Assembly (NCBI GenBank): GCA_019638355.1
Contig: JAHBTY010000007.1
Span: forward strand, 23,646-87,645
Source of the DNA: Cyclobacteriaceae bacterium
GTDB taxonomy: Bacteria; Bacteroidota; Bacteroidia; Cytophagales; Cyclobacteriaceae
DNA: 64,000 bases
Reading direction: 5' to 3'
Shown here: one piece after another, positions 6,967 to 15,264 of the stretch
Position numbering within the stretch: position 1 is the first letter of the stretch
Layout of the letters: the number at the start of each line of letters is the position of its first letter
Translations under genes and position numbers: made by a program
The notes under the pieces: generated by a model
What the model saw: the letters and a program-made list of their open reading frames with translations, nothing else
What the model was told of the DNA's origin: nothing
Database searches by the model: none

Positions 6967-8254
6967 GAACACAAATGATGGTCAGAATACGGGGGTCAGA
7001 AAATCGTCAATTGTCAATTGTCAATTGTCAATTTTTCTGTTTCTATCCCTTGCCTCTTCAATAGCAAACAGCCAGGTTCAAAGCTTAAGTCTCGACAGCG
7101 TGCTTTCAGTAATTGAGAAGCAAAATCCGATGTTGAAAACATACCAGCATCGCGCGAAAGCAATGAATGCTTACGTGGCGGGTTCAAAAAGTTTAATGGC
7201 ACCGGAAGTGGGTGGTGGCTTGTGGATGTTTCCATATCGGAAGCAAAACTATGATCATTTGGGTGATACCCGTCAGATCATGGTTTCTGTTTCGCAGACG
7301 TTTACCAATCCGGCTAAACTAAAAGCCAACCAACAATACTTGTCTTCGCGGGCAGGCATTGAAGAAGCCAGCGAACGCGTGGCCTACAATCAACTTCGGG
7401 CGCAAGCCAAAGGAGCTTACTACACGTGGATTGTGTTGGCTCAAAAGAGAAAGTTGTTGATGGAGTCAGAAGAAATTTTAGGACTCATGCTGAAAGTTGC
7501 TCGTGTGCGCTATCCGTATAATCAGGAGAAACTTGCCAATATTTACAAAACAGAAGGTAGGCTGCACGAAGTAAAAAATATGCAGTTGATGAACGATAAT
7601 GGTATTGAACAACAACGTACGCTTTTGTTGCAGTTAATGAACTTATCTACCTCCGCTAATTTTACGATTGATACTGTAACCATAATGTTTGCACCGGCAA
7701 CAATCGATACGGTTTTATTATCGGCTAACAGGAGTGATCTAAAGCAGTTGGATCGTACCATTTCATCGATGCGATTAAATCAAAGTTTTGAAAAGGCCCA
7801 AACCCGCCCGGACTTCAACATCAACTTTAGTCATATGATTTCGGTAGGGCAGGGCATGCCTAATCAATTTATGTTGTTGGGTATGGTTACAATTCCCATC
7901 GCACCCTGGTCGGCAAAAATGTATAAGGCCAATACCAAGGCAATGGATTATGAAGTTGAGTCTATGAAGGCAGAACGCTTGGCCATCATGAACGAAGTAC
8001 AAGGAATGACAACCCGTATGCTTTCAGAAATAAATACATTGAAAAAACAATTGGATAATTATGAACAACGAATTATACCAACACTACTTAAAAATTACGA
8101 AACCCTGATGTTGGCTTATGAAGAAAATAGAGAAGAGTTACCCATGGTTATTGATGGTTGGGAAACATTGAACATGACCCGCCTTCAATACCTGGATACA
8201 AAACAAAAGTATTACGAAATGATTGTGAGCTATGAGAGAGAGATTGAGAAATAA
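6956..8254 (+). CDS. TolC-family outer-membrane efflux protein
   Basis: This protein of about 432 residues forms the outer-membrane channel of the tripartite metal efflux system (CusC role). After a signal peptide ending near ANS-Q come long amphipathic helices (for example AYYTWIVLAQKRKLLMESEEIL and KKQLDNYEQRIIPTLLKNYET), typical of TolC-family alpha-barrel segments. The ATG at 6956 overlaps cusA by 11 bases, indicating translational coupling. Four tandem GTCAATT heptamers (7006-7033) encode part of the signal peptide. Because 7 is not a multiple of 3, any change in copy number would shift the frame. An in-frame TTG inside the repeat (7025) is an alternative start. Confidence 0.9.
   Translation: MRNRNTNDGQNTGVRKSSIVNCQLSIFLFLSLASSIANSQVQSLSLDSVLSVIEKQNPMLKTYQHRAKAMNAYVAGSKSLMAPEVGGGLWMFPYRKQNYDHLGDTRQIMVSVSQTFTNPAKLKANQQYLSSRAGIEEASERVAYNQLRAQAKGAYYTWIVLAQKRKLLMESEEILGLMLKVARVRYPYNQEKLANIYKTEGRLHEVKNMQLMNDNGIEQQRTLLLQLMNLSTSANFTIDTVTIMFAPATIDTVLLSANRSDLKQLDRTISSMRLNQSFEKAQTRPDFNINFSHMISVGQGMPNQFMLLGMVTIPIAPWSAKMYKANTKAMDYEVESMKAERLAIMNEVQGMTTRMLSEINTLKKQLDNYEQRIIPTLLKNYETLMLAYEENREELPMVIDGWETLNMTRLQYLDTKQKYYEMIVSYEREIEK
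7006..7033 (+). repeat. Four perfect tandem GTCAATT heptamers in the TolC signal-peptide codons
   Basis: GTCAATT occurs four times without interruption at 7006-7012, 7013-7019, 7020-7026 and 7027-7033. The tract lies between the TolC start codon and the predicted signal-peptide cleavage site and is translated as part of the hydrophobic leader. Confidence 0.9.
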
Positions 8255-8255
8255 A

Positions 8256-9515
8256 ATGGTTGCCAGTCGCCAGTTGTCGGTTGCCAGTATCGTTAAAACT
8301 ATAAACAGCCTACTGCTTATTGCCTACTGCTTACTTTTAGTTAATTGTTCTACAAAGAATGAAACTGAGGCAGCGGATACCTACATCTGTCCCATGCACC
8401 CTACGGTTGTTTCAGATAAACAAGGTGTTTGCCCAGTTTGCAACATGGATCTTGTGCGTAAGGCCCGCCCGGGCGAAGAGGTTCAGATTACAGAAGATTT
8501 GGCGCGGTTAATAAAGTCACCCAATGCAATTGTAACATCAAAAATAAAAACGATTAAGGGCGAGTACCTAAGTAAAGAACTAACGTGGGAGGCTACCGGT
8601 ATTGTAACGTACGATACCCGGCAGGTCTTCACTGTTCCGGTGCGGGTTGGTGGTCGATTGGAAAAAGTTTATATCAAGAATGTTTTTCAACCGGTTAGAA
8701 AAGGTATGAAGGTAGCTGAAATTTATAGTCAGGAGTTGGTTACTGCACAGCAAGAGATGATTTACCTGCTGAATCAAAAAGATCAAGACGAAGCATTAGT
8801 GGCCGACAGTAAATCTAAGTTGAAATTATTAGGTGTAAGTGAAATACAGTTGCATGAATTGATTTCATCCAGAAAGGTTCAATACCAGTTTCCAGTTTTT
8901 AGCGATCAGAATGGTTATGTTGTAGCTGATTCACAACCTGCACCAATCGCACCGGCAGCAACAAGCATGGGTATGACTTCTCAACCGCAACCGATGCCAG
9001 CTCCTGCTTTTATTCGCGAGGGCAATTATGTAAGAGCAGGGCAAACACTTTTTAAGATTGTTAATACAAATGCATTGCGCATTGAATTAAACGTACTACC
9101 TGCTGAAAGTAAACTAATTAAAGCTGGTGATAGTATAACCATTGCCATGAATGATGGCGAGGAGATTAAAACGCGGATTGATCTTGTGCAGCCGTTTTAT
9201 GAACCCGGTCAGGAGTTTGTAACAATACGCGTGCAAGTACCCCATGCAAATCTTAAAATTGGTGAGTTGGTTAAAGCAAGATTGAAATCAAAAGCCGCGG
9301 CAGCCATGTGGATTCCACGCGAGGCGCTGATAGACCTCGGCCTTGATCAGGTTGTATTTGTAAAAACCCGAAATGCTTTTAAGGCGAAACGGGTGGATGT
9401 TCAACTTCAAACAAAAGATCAGGTAGCCGTGCTGGGGCTTAGTTCATCCGATGAAATCGCGATTCAGGCGCAATACCTGGTGGATAGTGAAGGATTTATA
9501 AAGAATACCAATTAA
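8256..9515 (+). CDS. CusB-type RND periplasmic adaptor with heavy-metal-binding domain
   Basis: This 419-residue lipoprotein links the RND pump to the outer-membrane channel. A signal sequence ends in a lipobox-like LVNC (Cys31). A short heavy-metal-binding module follows, YICPMHP...CPVCNMDLV (about residues 43-67), as in Cu-efflux adaptors, then barrel-sandwich and beta-barrel segments of the membrane fusion protein family. The ATG at 8256 starts one base after the TolC stop. An earlier in-frame ATG at 8232, overlapping TolC, is possible. Two heptamer-periodic repeat blocks (8258-8292 and 8308-8338) encode most of the signal peptide. A Pro/Met-rich stretch near residues 235-255 (MGMTSQPQPMPAP) could bind metal. 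Confidence 0.92.
   Translation: MVASRQLSVASIVKTINSLLLIAYCLLLVNCSTKNETEAADTYICPMHPTVVSDKQGVCPVCNMDLVRKARPGEEVQITEDLARLIKSPNAIVTSKIKTIKGEYLSKELTWEATGIVTYDTRQVFTVPVRVGGRLEKVYIKNVFQPVRKGMKVAEIYSQELVTAQQEMIYLLNQKDQDEALVADSKSKLKLLGVSEIQLHELISSRKVQYQFPVFSDQNGYVVADSQPAPIAPAATSMGMTSQPQPMPAPAFIREGNYVRAGQTLFKIVNTNALRIELNVLPAESKLIKAGDSITIAMNDGEEIKTRIDLVQPFYEPGQEFVTIRVQVPHANLKIGELVKARLKSKAAAAMWIPREALIDLGLDQVVFVKTRNAFKAKRVDVQLQTKDQVAVLGLSSSDEIAIQAQYLVDSEGFIKNTN
8258..8292 (+). repeat. Degenerate heptamer repeat at the adaptor start
   Basis: The units are ggttgcc, agtcgcc, agttgtc, ggttgcc and agtatcg. The first and fourth are identical, 21 bp apart. The repeat begins on the last base of the ATG and encodes the n-region of the signal peptide. 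Confidence 0.7.
8308..8338 (+). repeat. Second heptamer block (14-bp direct repeat) in the adaptor signal peptide
   Basis: gcctactgcttatt (8308-8321) is followed directly by gcctactgcttact (8322-8335), 13 of 14 identical. The 7-bp substructure is tactgct, tattgcc, tactgct, tactttt. It encodes the hydrophobic core LLLIAYCLLL of the lipoprotein leader. Confidence 0.75.
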
Positions 9516-9519
9516 ACGT

Positions 9520-10626
9520 ATGACAACAAGAGTATTTTTGAGCTGGATTCAAATCGCAATATATTTAATGGCAGCATGTTCGCAAGAGAAATCGGTTGAA
9601 CAACATGACCACAGCAAGCATGTTACGGAAACAGAATCCAAATCGCGCGATCTCATGCTCACCGATTCGCAGATAGCGCTTGCAAACATTCAAACCCAAA
9701 AGGCAGGAATACAAGCTGTAAGCGAGCCACGTATTGTAAACGCTCGCGTAGTACAGAATTCAGATTTTACCAATGTGATTAGTAGTCGCGTAGCAGGCAG
9801 GGTGGAACGTCTATTCATAAAAGAAACCGGAAAACAAATTATAGAAGGTCAACCCCTTTATGAAATTTATAGTGAGAACCTGCTTACCCTTCAGCATGAA
9901 TTTTTATTGGCGCATGCACAAGCTAAAGAAATGGATACTGATCGGTACAAATCGTTTGAAACCGCAGCCCGTAAAAAATTAATACTATATGGGTTAACAG
10001 AAGCACAGATTGACAATCTTGCAAGTACCGGCATAAAAGAACCCCGGCTTACTTTTCTGGCGCCTGCATTCGGTATTGTTAAGTCAGTTGCAGTGCAGGA
10101 AGGACAGACAGTTGCGGAAGGCGATCAATTGTATGAAATTGAAAATTTGAAAAAGCTGCGTGTTGAAGCTGAGCTTTTCGCTGATGAAGCAGGTCTTGTT
10201 ACTATTGGTGATAAGCTACGTGTAAAAGTGGATGGTTATGAGTTAATAAATATGGAAGTGAAGTTTATCAACCCTGAGTTTAAGAGTGGAACACAAATCT
10301 GGTTAATGTGGGGTGATATAAATAATCCCGGTGGTTTAACTCCGGGCATGCAGGCACAGATATGGATTGATCAAAAGTCGACTAAGTCCATTGCGGTACC
10401 GGTGCATGCAGTCATCCGAAGTGAAGATGGAACTCACCTTTATGTAGAAACCGATAAGAACACATTTCAACCACGATTGGTGAAAACGGGTTTGGAAAAT
10501 TTTTCTGAAGTAGAAATTCTGGAAGGTTTGCAGGCCGGAGAAACGGTTGTAGTTTCTGGCGCTTACCTGATTTATAGCGAATATATTTTAAAGCACGGAG
10601 TTAATCCGGCTCATGCACATAACTAA
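9520..10626 (+). CDS. Second CusB-type RND periplasmic adaptor
   Basis: This 368-residue lipoprotein has a signal sequence ending in LMAAC (Cys20), then a His-rich segment (EQHDHSKH). The membrane-fusion fold follows: a split biotinyl-lipoyl-like domain with VAGRVERLFIKETGKQIIEGQPLYEIYS and APAFGIVKSVAVQEGQTVAEGDQLYEI, then a beta-barrel and a C-terminal membrane-proximal part. It starts 4 bases after the preceding adaptor. Two consecutive adaptors of different sequence suggest a mixed adaptor ring, or a division of labour in which one protein carries the metal-binding N-terminus and the other the main pump contact. This is inference. Confidence 0.9.
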   Translation: MTTRVFLSWIQIAIYLMAACSQEKSVEQHDHSKHVTETESKSRDLMLTDSQIALANIQTQKAGIQAVSEPRIVNARVVQNSDFTNVISSRVAGRVERLFIKETGKQIIEGQPLYEIYSENLLTLQHEFLLAHAQAKEMDTDRYKSFETAARKKLILYGLTEAQIDNLASTGIKEPRLTFLAPAFGIVKSVAVQEGQTVAEGDQLYEIENLKKLRVEAELFADEAGLVTIGDKLRVKVDGYELINMEVKFINPEFKSGTQIWLMWGDINNPGGLTPGMQAQIWIDQKSTKSIAVPVHAVIRSEDGTHLYVETDKNTFQPRLVKTGLENFSEVEILEGLQAGETVVVSGAYLIYSEYILKHGVNPAHAHN

Positions 10627-10656
10627 CTTTTATCAACTTTAAATCTCAAACCTTTA

Positions 10657-11274
10657 ATGCTCAATTTTATGAAAACAAAACTCAGTTTACTTTCCTTAGT
10701 CTATCTGTTGGCCTTCGTTTTTGCGTGTTCCGATAAAAAGAAGGAAACACACGATGATCATGCAGCGATGGAACATCCTACCACAACTGAGATACCAACA
10801 GAAGCGGCCGCACCTACATTTATGGTAGATCAGAAATTTCAAGGGCAACTTGCTAAATCATTTAATGCGTATGTAGAATTAAAAGACGCTTTTGTAGCTT
10901 CCGATGGAAAGCTGGTAAAAGTAAAGGCTGAAGAAACCCGAAAGGCATTGTCGGGTATAGATGCAAACCTGTTAGCGGGTGAAACACAAAACGATTGGAT
11001 GACCTATTTGGCTGAAATAGATATTTCTTTGAAGGAAATTCAGGCAACTGAAGATTTAGAACAGCAACGCGTGGCGTTTAGTCCGCTCTCCGATAACTTC
11101 TATAAAAGCATCAAAGCCTTTGGGTTGGGCGGTGGAATAGCATATTACGAATATTGCCCTATGGCCTTTAATAACGAAGGTGCGTATTGGCTAAGCGATA
11201 ATAGCGCCATCCGCAATCCTTATTTTGGTGATAAGATGTTGAAGTGCGGCTCTGTTCAAGCAATGCTAAAATGA
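10657..11274 (+). CDS. DUF3347 domain lipoprotein
   Basis: This 205-residue lipoprotein has a signal sequence MKTKLSLLSLVYLLAFVFACSDKKK (Cys at about 24), a His/Glu-rich linker (THDDHAAMEH), then a DUF3347 domain. The domain's helical body contains FNAYVELKDAFVASD and it ends in YYEYCPMAFNNEGAYWLSD...IRNPYFGDKMLKCG. The conserved CPMA and final KCG cysteines resemble metal-handling motifs of this family, which often accompanies CusB-like adaptors. Starts at 10657 or 10669 are both plausible. The gene overlaps the TlpA gene by 4 bases (ATGA), so the two are translationally coupled. A periplasmic copper-binding role is inferred. Confidence 0.85.
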   Translation: MLNFMKTKLSLLSLVYLLAFVFACSDKKKETHDDHAAMEHPTTTEIPTEAAAPTFMVDQKFQGQLAKSFNAYVELKDAFVASDGKLVKVKAEETRKALSGIDANLLAGETQNDWMTYLAEIDISLKEIQATEDLEQQRVAFSPLSDNFYKSIKAFGLGGGIAYYEYCPMAFNNEGAYWLSDNSAIRNPYFGDKMLKCGSVQAMLK

Positions 11275-11747
11275 GGTGTGCTTTCTTTTTTTCTTTGCTG
11301 ATATTTCTTGGCTGTAGTCCGGTTCAGAAAGCTGATGAAAAGATTACGCTTGATGCTATACAACTTACAGACCTGAGTGGAAAAGCGATTGATGTTTCGC
11401 AGTTTAGTGGAAAAGCTGTGCTCGTTAATTTTTGGGCAACCTGGTGTAAGCCCTGTTTGCAGGAAATGCCCTCGTTGGCAATTACGAAGAGCCAACTAAA
11501 AGATGAGCCCATTGTTTTTCTATTTGCTTCTAATGAAACACTGGAACGGATCGCTCGCTTTAAAGACAAGCAAATATTTGAGTTTGACTATTTTCATCTT
11601 GGCAATATGGAGGCATTGAATATTCAGGCATTACCGACCACATTTATTTTTGATCGTAATGGTAAACTTAAATTTTCAGAAACCGGCTTTCGCGATTGGA
11701 CTTCGCCCGAAAGTATTAAAGTAATAACCAATGTGATAAAAGGATAA
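11271..11747 (+). CDS. TlpA-family thioredoxin-like lipoprotein
   Basis: This 158-residue protein has a lipoprotein leader MRCAFFFSLLIFLGCS, then a thioredoxin fold with the active site NFWATWCKPCLQEMP (WCKPC near residue 60) and the cis-proline region ALPTTFIFD. TlpA/ResA-type proteins reduce disulfides in the periplasm, for example in copper-protein or cytochrome maturation. The ATG at 11271 overlaps the DUF3347 stop (ATGA). An in-frame ATG at 11244 would lie inside the upstream gene and lacks a signal peptide. In this context it may keep metal-ligand cysteines reduced, which is inference. Confidence 0.9.
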   Translation: MRCAFFFSLLIFLGCSPVQKADEKITLDAIQLTDLSGKAIDVSQFSGKAVLVNFWATWCKPCLQEMPSLAITKSQLKDEPIVFLFASNETLERIARFKDKQIFEFDYFHLGNMEALNIQALPTTFIFDRNGKLKFSETGFRDWTSPESIKVITNVIKG

Positions 11748-12931
11748 TGAGGTGTGTTTTAATAATGGCACTATTAATTACTGCGTGTTCAGCGAAAGAT
11801 GAATTTGCAGTAATACCTGTTCCGGCTCAAATCGGAAGTGCGGAACCCTTCTTATTTACAGATGAAGACGGCCAGGTTTACCTTTCATGGGTAGCGAAAA
11901 CTGACTCATTAAGTTCGTTAAAATATTCGAAGTTTGCTGAAGGCAAATGGTTAGAACCGGTTCGTATCGCTTCCGGAAAAAACTGGTTTGTAAATTGGGC
12001 CGATTACCCCATGCTGGCGGTGAATAAAAATAACTTCGTAGCACATTTTTTGGAAAAAAGTGGCGATGACACTTTTGCGTATGATGTAAAGCTATCTACA
12101 TCAGCAGATGGAAATAAATGGAGCACACCTTTTGTTATTCACGATGATGGCAAGCAGGCAGAGCATGGATTTGTTTCGTTACTTCCTTACGGGGATAATT
12201 TTATGGTAGCGTGGTTGGATGGTCGCAATACTGTAATGGAAGGCATGGAAAACATCGATCATCACGATGGTCATCATGGTGAGATGACTTTACGGGCCGC
12301 GATTATAAATGCAGCAGGTAATAAAATTTCGGAATGGGAACTTGACCCGCGTACATGCGATTGTTGCCAGACAACTACTGCACTAACTTCGAATGGGCCA
12401 GTGGTTATCTACCGCGATCGGTCAGAAGAAGAGATTCGGGATATATTCATTACAAGATTTGTTGATAATGAATGGACCAAACCACAAGCAGTTTATGCTG
12501 ATAACTGGAAAATAGCCGGCTGTCCGGTTAATGGCCCGCGTGCCGATGCTATTGGGAATGCCGTAGCCATAGCCTGGTTTACGGCAGCCAACAATCAGCC
12601 CACTGTTAAAATTATCTTTTCAACTACCGGTGGCGAAACATTTAGTCAGCCCATTCAGGTTAATACTGATGAAACTATTGGTCGGGTAGATGTGGTGATG
12701 CTCAATTCAAACTCGGCTGTTGTAAGTTGGATGGAAGCGTCCACCATCAAAGCCATGCGGATTAATTCGGATGGAAGTAAAGGTAATCCCATCACAATAG
12801 CTTCCACGTCCGAAGCCCGCTCCAGTGGCTTTCCACAAATAACAAGGGCTGGCGATAAACTTGTTTTTGCATGGACAAATGATCTGCAAAAGACTATTCT
12901 TTCAACTGTGGTTGATGTGCATACATTTTAA
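11747..12931 (+). CDS. Sialidase-like (BNR-type) lipoprotein of unknown function
   Basis: This 394-residue protein has a lipoprotein leader MRCVLIMALLITACSAK and a beta-propeller-like repeat pattern (repeated SxDGxxW/TTGGETF-type turns). It also has family-like motifs RTCDCCQTT near residue 205, YRDRSEEEIRDI, and GCPVNGPR near residue 264, and a His-rich loop HHDGHHGE. Catalytic residues of true sialidases are not evident, so the name reflects the fold only. It overlaps the TlpA stop codon (TAATG) and is the last gene of the metal-efflux operon. The CDCC cysteines and His cluster in this setting suggest metal binding, which is inference. Confidence 0.7.
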   Translation: MRCVLIMALLITACSAKDEFAVIPVPAQIGSAEPFLFTDEDGQVYLSWVAKTDSLSSLKYSKFAEGKWLEPVRIASGKNWFVNWADYPMLAVNKNNFVAHFLEKSGDDTFAYDVKLSTSADGNKWSTPFVIHDDGKQAEHGFVSLLPYGDNFMVAWLDGRNTVMEGMENIDHHDGHHGEMTLRAAIINAAGNKISEWELDPRTCDCCQTTTALTSNGPVVIYRDRSEEEIRDIFITRFVDNEWTKPQAVYADNWKIAGCPVNGPRADAIGNAVAIAWFTAANNQPTVKIIFSTTGGETFSQPIQVNTDETIGRVDVVMLNSNSAVVSWMEASTIKAMRINSDGSKGNPITIASTSEARSSGFPQITRAGDKLVFAWTNDLQKTILSTVVDVHTF

Positions 12932-13000
12932 TATGCAATGCATCCGCACATATTTTAATTGCAAGGAAATTAAAATTATTCTTTGTAATTAACATCCGCT

Positions 13001-14296
13001 TTGAGTTCATCGAAACAAATCGGGCTATGGACAACCACTTCATTGGTGGTGGGTAATATGATTGCCTCCGGACTTTTTATGTTACCAGCTACACTTGGAG
13101 TTTATGGTGGTATCAGTTTAATCGGTTGGGTCATTTCTGGTGCCGGAGCTTTGTGCCTGGCAATGGTTTACAGTTGGTTAAGTAAACTCAAGCCAGTAGC
13201 AACGGGTGGCCCGTATGCTTATACACACGATGGCGTGGGCGACTTCGCAGCATTTTTGGTAGCATGGGGTTACTGGATTTCGATTTGGTGTACCAATGCC
13301 GCTATTGCAGTAGCGTTTGTTAGTTACCTCACTGCTTTTATTCCCGCGTTGGGTACAAATCCAATACTATCTGTTGGTACTGGATTAGGAGCCATCTGGT
13401 TTCTTACATGGATCAACACTCGCGGCATTAAAGAAGCTGGTATTGTACAGGTAATCACAACCATTTTGAAAATCACACCGCTGGTCATTATCACCTTGGG
13501 CGGTTTGCTTTACCTGAACTTCGATCATTTTACACCTTTTAATGTAAGCACCGAATCCAACTTGTCGGCCATTACAAGTTGTACCACTTTAACGTTGTTT
13601 GCATTTCTGGGATTGGAGTGCGCAACCATTCCATCCGGTAAAGTAATTAATCCGGAAATTACGGTTCCGAAAGCAACTGTGCTCGGCACGCTGGTAACCA
13701 CCATTATTTATATTACCAGTACCATCGCGGTTATGGGTTTAATACCACCGGATAGTTTACACCAATCGCAGGCTCCGTTTGCCGATGCCGCGGCCTCGCT
13801 GTGGGGTGATTGGGCACGGTACCTGGTGGCGGGTGGAGCTGTGGTTTCAACCTTTGGGGCATTAAACGGTTGGATTATGGTTCAGGGACAAATGCCCTTT
13901 GCAGCCGCGCGCGATAAATTATTTCCTAAACTATTTGCAAAAGAAAACAAAAATGGCGCACCGGCTGTGGGCATAGTTGTTTCCAGTATTTTGGTTTCGG
14001 TGCTGATGAGTATGAATTTTTCCAGGAGCCTGGCCGATACCTATACGTTTATCATTTTGCTTTCAACACTCACGGTTTTGGTTCCGTATCTGTTTTCAAT
14101 TATAGCTTTCGTAATAATGGGTGCCCGAAAGAAAGGGTTAAACATCACAAAATATAGTGTAGCTGCCCTTGCGTTTGTTTATTCCATGTGGGCCATTATT
14201 GGTTCAGGCCAGGAAATTGTGTTTTGGGGTTTTGTTTTACTAATGGCCGGGCTGCCGTTTTATGCATTCATCAAAATCAAGCAAGATCAGTTGTAA
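13001..14296 (+). CDS. APC-family amino acid permease
   Basis: This 431-residue inner-membrane permease has about 12 hydrophobic helices. The first contains VVGNMIASGLFMLP, matching the G-N-x-I-x-S-G-I-F substrate backbone-binding motif of the APC superfamily. The start is TTG (ttgagttcatcg); no ATG gives the complete first helix. A TATTCTTTG sequence 16-24 bases upstream may be the -7 region. The gene overlaps an arginine-deiminase-family enzyme (TAATG at 14296), so arginine/agmatine-type substrates or products such as citrulline are likely. Exact specificity cannot be read from the sequence. Confidence 0.9.
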   Translation: MSSSKQIGLWTTTSLVVGNMIASGLFMLPATLGVYGGISLIGWVISGAGALCLAMVYSWLSKLKPVATGGPYAYTHDGVGDFAAFLVAWGYWISIWCTNAAIAVAFVSYLTAFIPALGTNPILSVGTGLGAIWFLTWINTRGIKEAGIVQVITTILKITPLVIITLGGLLYLNFDHFTPFNVSTESNLSAITSCTTLTLFAFLGLECATIPSGKVINPEITVPKATVLGTLVTTIIYITSTIAVMGLIPPDSLHQSQAPFADAAASLWGDWARYLVAGGAVVSTFGALNGWIMVQGQMPFAAARDKLFPKLFAKENKNGAPAVGIVVSSILVSVLMSMNFSRSLADTYTFIILLSTLTVLVPYLFSIIAFVIMGARKKGLNITKYSVAALAFVYSMWAIIGSGQEIVFWGFVLLMAGLPFYAFIKIKQDQL

Positions 14297-15177
14297 TGAT
14301 TACCTGTCATTCTGAGTTTGGGAAACTGCAACGTGTGTTTGTTAAATCCGCTGCAGCCGCTTTCGTAAATGAAAAGAATATTCAACAGCAGTGGCAGGCA
14401 TTGAATTTTTTATCTCAACCCAATCTTCCAGAAGCTATAACCGAGTATTACTTCTTTGAAAAATTGCTCAAGTCTGGCGGAGCTAACCTGGTTCATTTAC
14501 CAGAGAATAATTCTGTAACGCTTGACTCCCTGTATTGCCGCGATGCTTCGATTGCTACCGACTATGGAATGATACTGTGTAACATGGGCAAGCATGCGCG
14601 TGTTCATGAGCCAGCCGCAAGTGAACAATTATTTAAAAAAATTGGAATTCCGATTCTGGATTCCATCTCAGCGCCCGGCACATTGGAGGGCGGTGATGTT
14701 GCCTGGGTAGATGTTCATACATTGGCAGTTGGTCATACCTATCGCACCAATGCCGAAGGCATTCGTCAATTAAAACAATTATTAGAACCAAAGGGAATTC
14801 AGGTATGGGTTGCCGAGATGCCACACTACAAAGGCCCTGCTGATGTATTTCATCTAATGTCTGTTTTTAGTCCGGTGGACAAAAATTTAGCGGTAGTTTA
14901 CTCACCGCTCATGCCCATTGCATTTCGCAACGCATTGTTGGAACGAGGTTTCAAACTTGTAGAAGTGCCCGATGCAGAATGGGATTCGATGGGTTGCAAT
15001 GTATTGGCAATTGCACCGCGCGAAGTTATCATGGTAAAAGGGAATCCGGTTACCCAACATCGTTTAATAGAAGCCGGATGCGTGGTTCATGAATACAAGG
15101 GTGCTGAGATTAGTGTAAAGGGTGGGGGCGGACCCACTTGCCTTACCCGGCCGATTGAGCGGGAAGTTGATAAATAA
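14296..15177 (+). CDS. Arginine deiminase / dimethylargininase-family amidinohydrolase
   Basis: This 293-residue enzyme of the guanidino-group-modifying superfamily hydrolyses arginine-like substrates to citrulline-type products. Visible motifs are CRDASI near residue 80, GTLEGGDVAW near residue 133 (substrate Asp/Glu), a central His in the DVFHLMSVFSP segment near 185, and the C-terminal nucleophile motif GGGGPTCLTRP with the catalytic Cys near residue 281. The ATG at 14296 overlaps the permease stop, and the upstream in-frame extension is read-through inside the permease. Dimethylarginine versus arginine specificity is open. Pairing with the permease suggests uptake and catabolism of one guanidino compound. 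Confidence 0.88.
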   Translation: MITCHSEFGKLQRVFVKSAAAAFVNEKNIQQQWQALNFLSQPNLPEAITEYYFFEKLLKSGGANLVHLPENNSVTLDSLYCRDASIATDYGMILCNMGKHARVHEPAASEQLFKKIGIPILDSISAPGTLEGGDVAWVDVHTLAVGHTYRTNAEGIRQLKQLLEPKGIQVWVAEMPHYKGPADVFHLMSVFSPVDKNLAVVYSPLMPIAFRNALLERGFKLVEVPDAEWDSMGCNVLAIAPREVIMVKGNPVTQHRLIEAGCVVHEYKGAEISVKGGGGPTCLTRPIEREVDK

Positions 15178-15264
15178 TTACTGTATATAACATCATAACA
15201 ATTTGACAATTGGTTTTCTCACTATTAAAAATCGTACCTTGAAGATGACAAATCGAAAATCAGT

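Noticed and set aside
14188-14295. N-terminal extension of the amidinohydrolase into the permease gene
   Set aside because: The segment is the permease 3' end in another frame. The ATG at 14296 begins the recognisable enzyme and overlaps the permease stop as in other coupled pairs.
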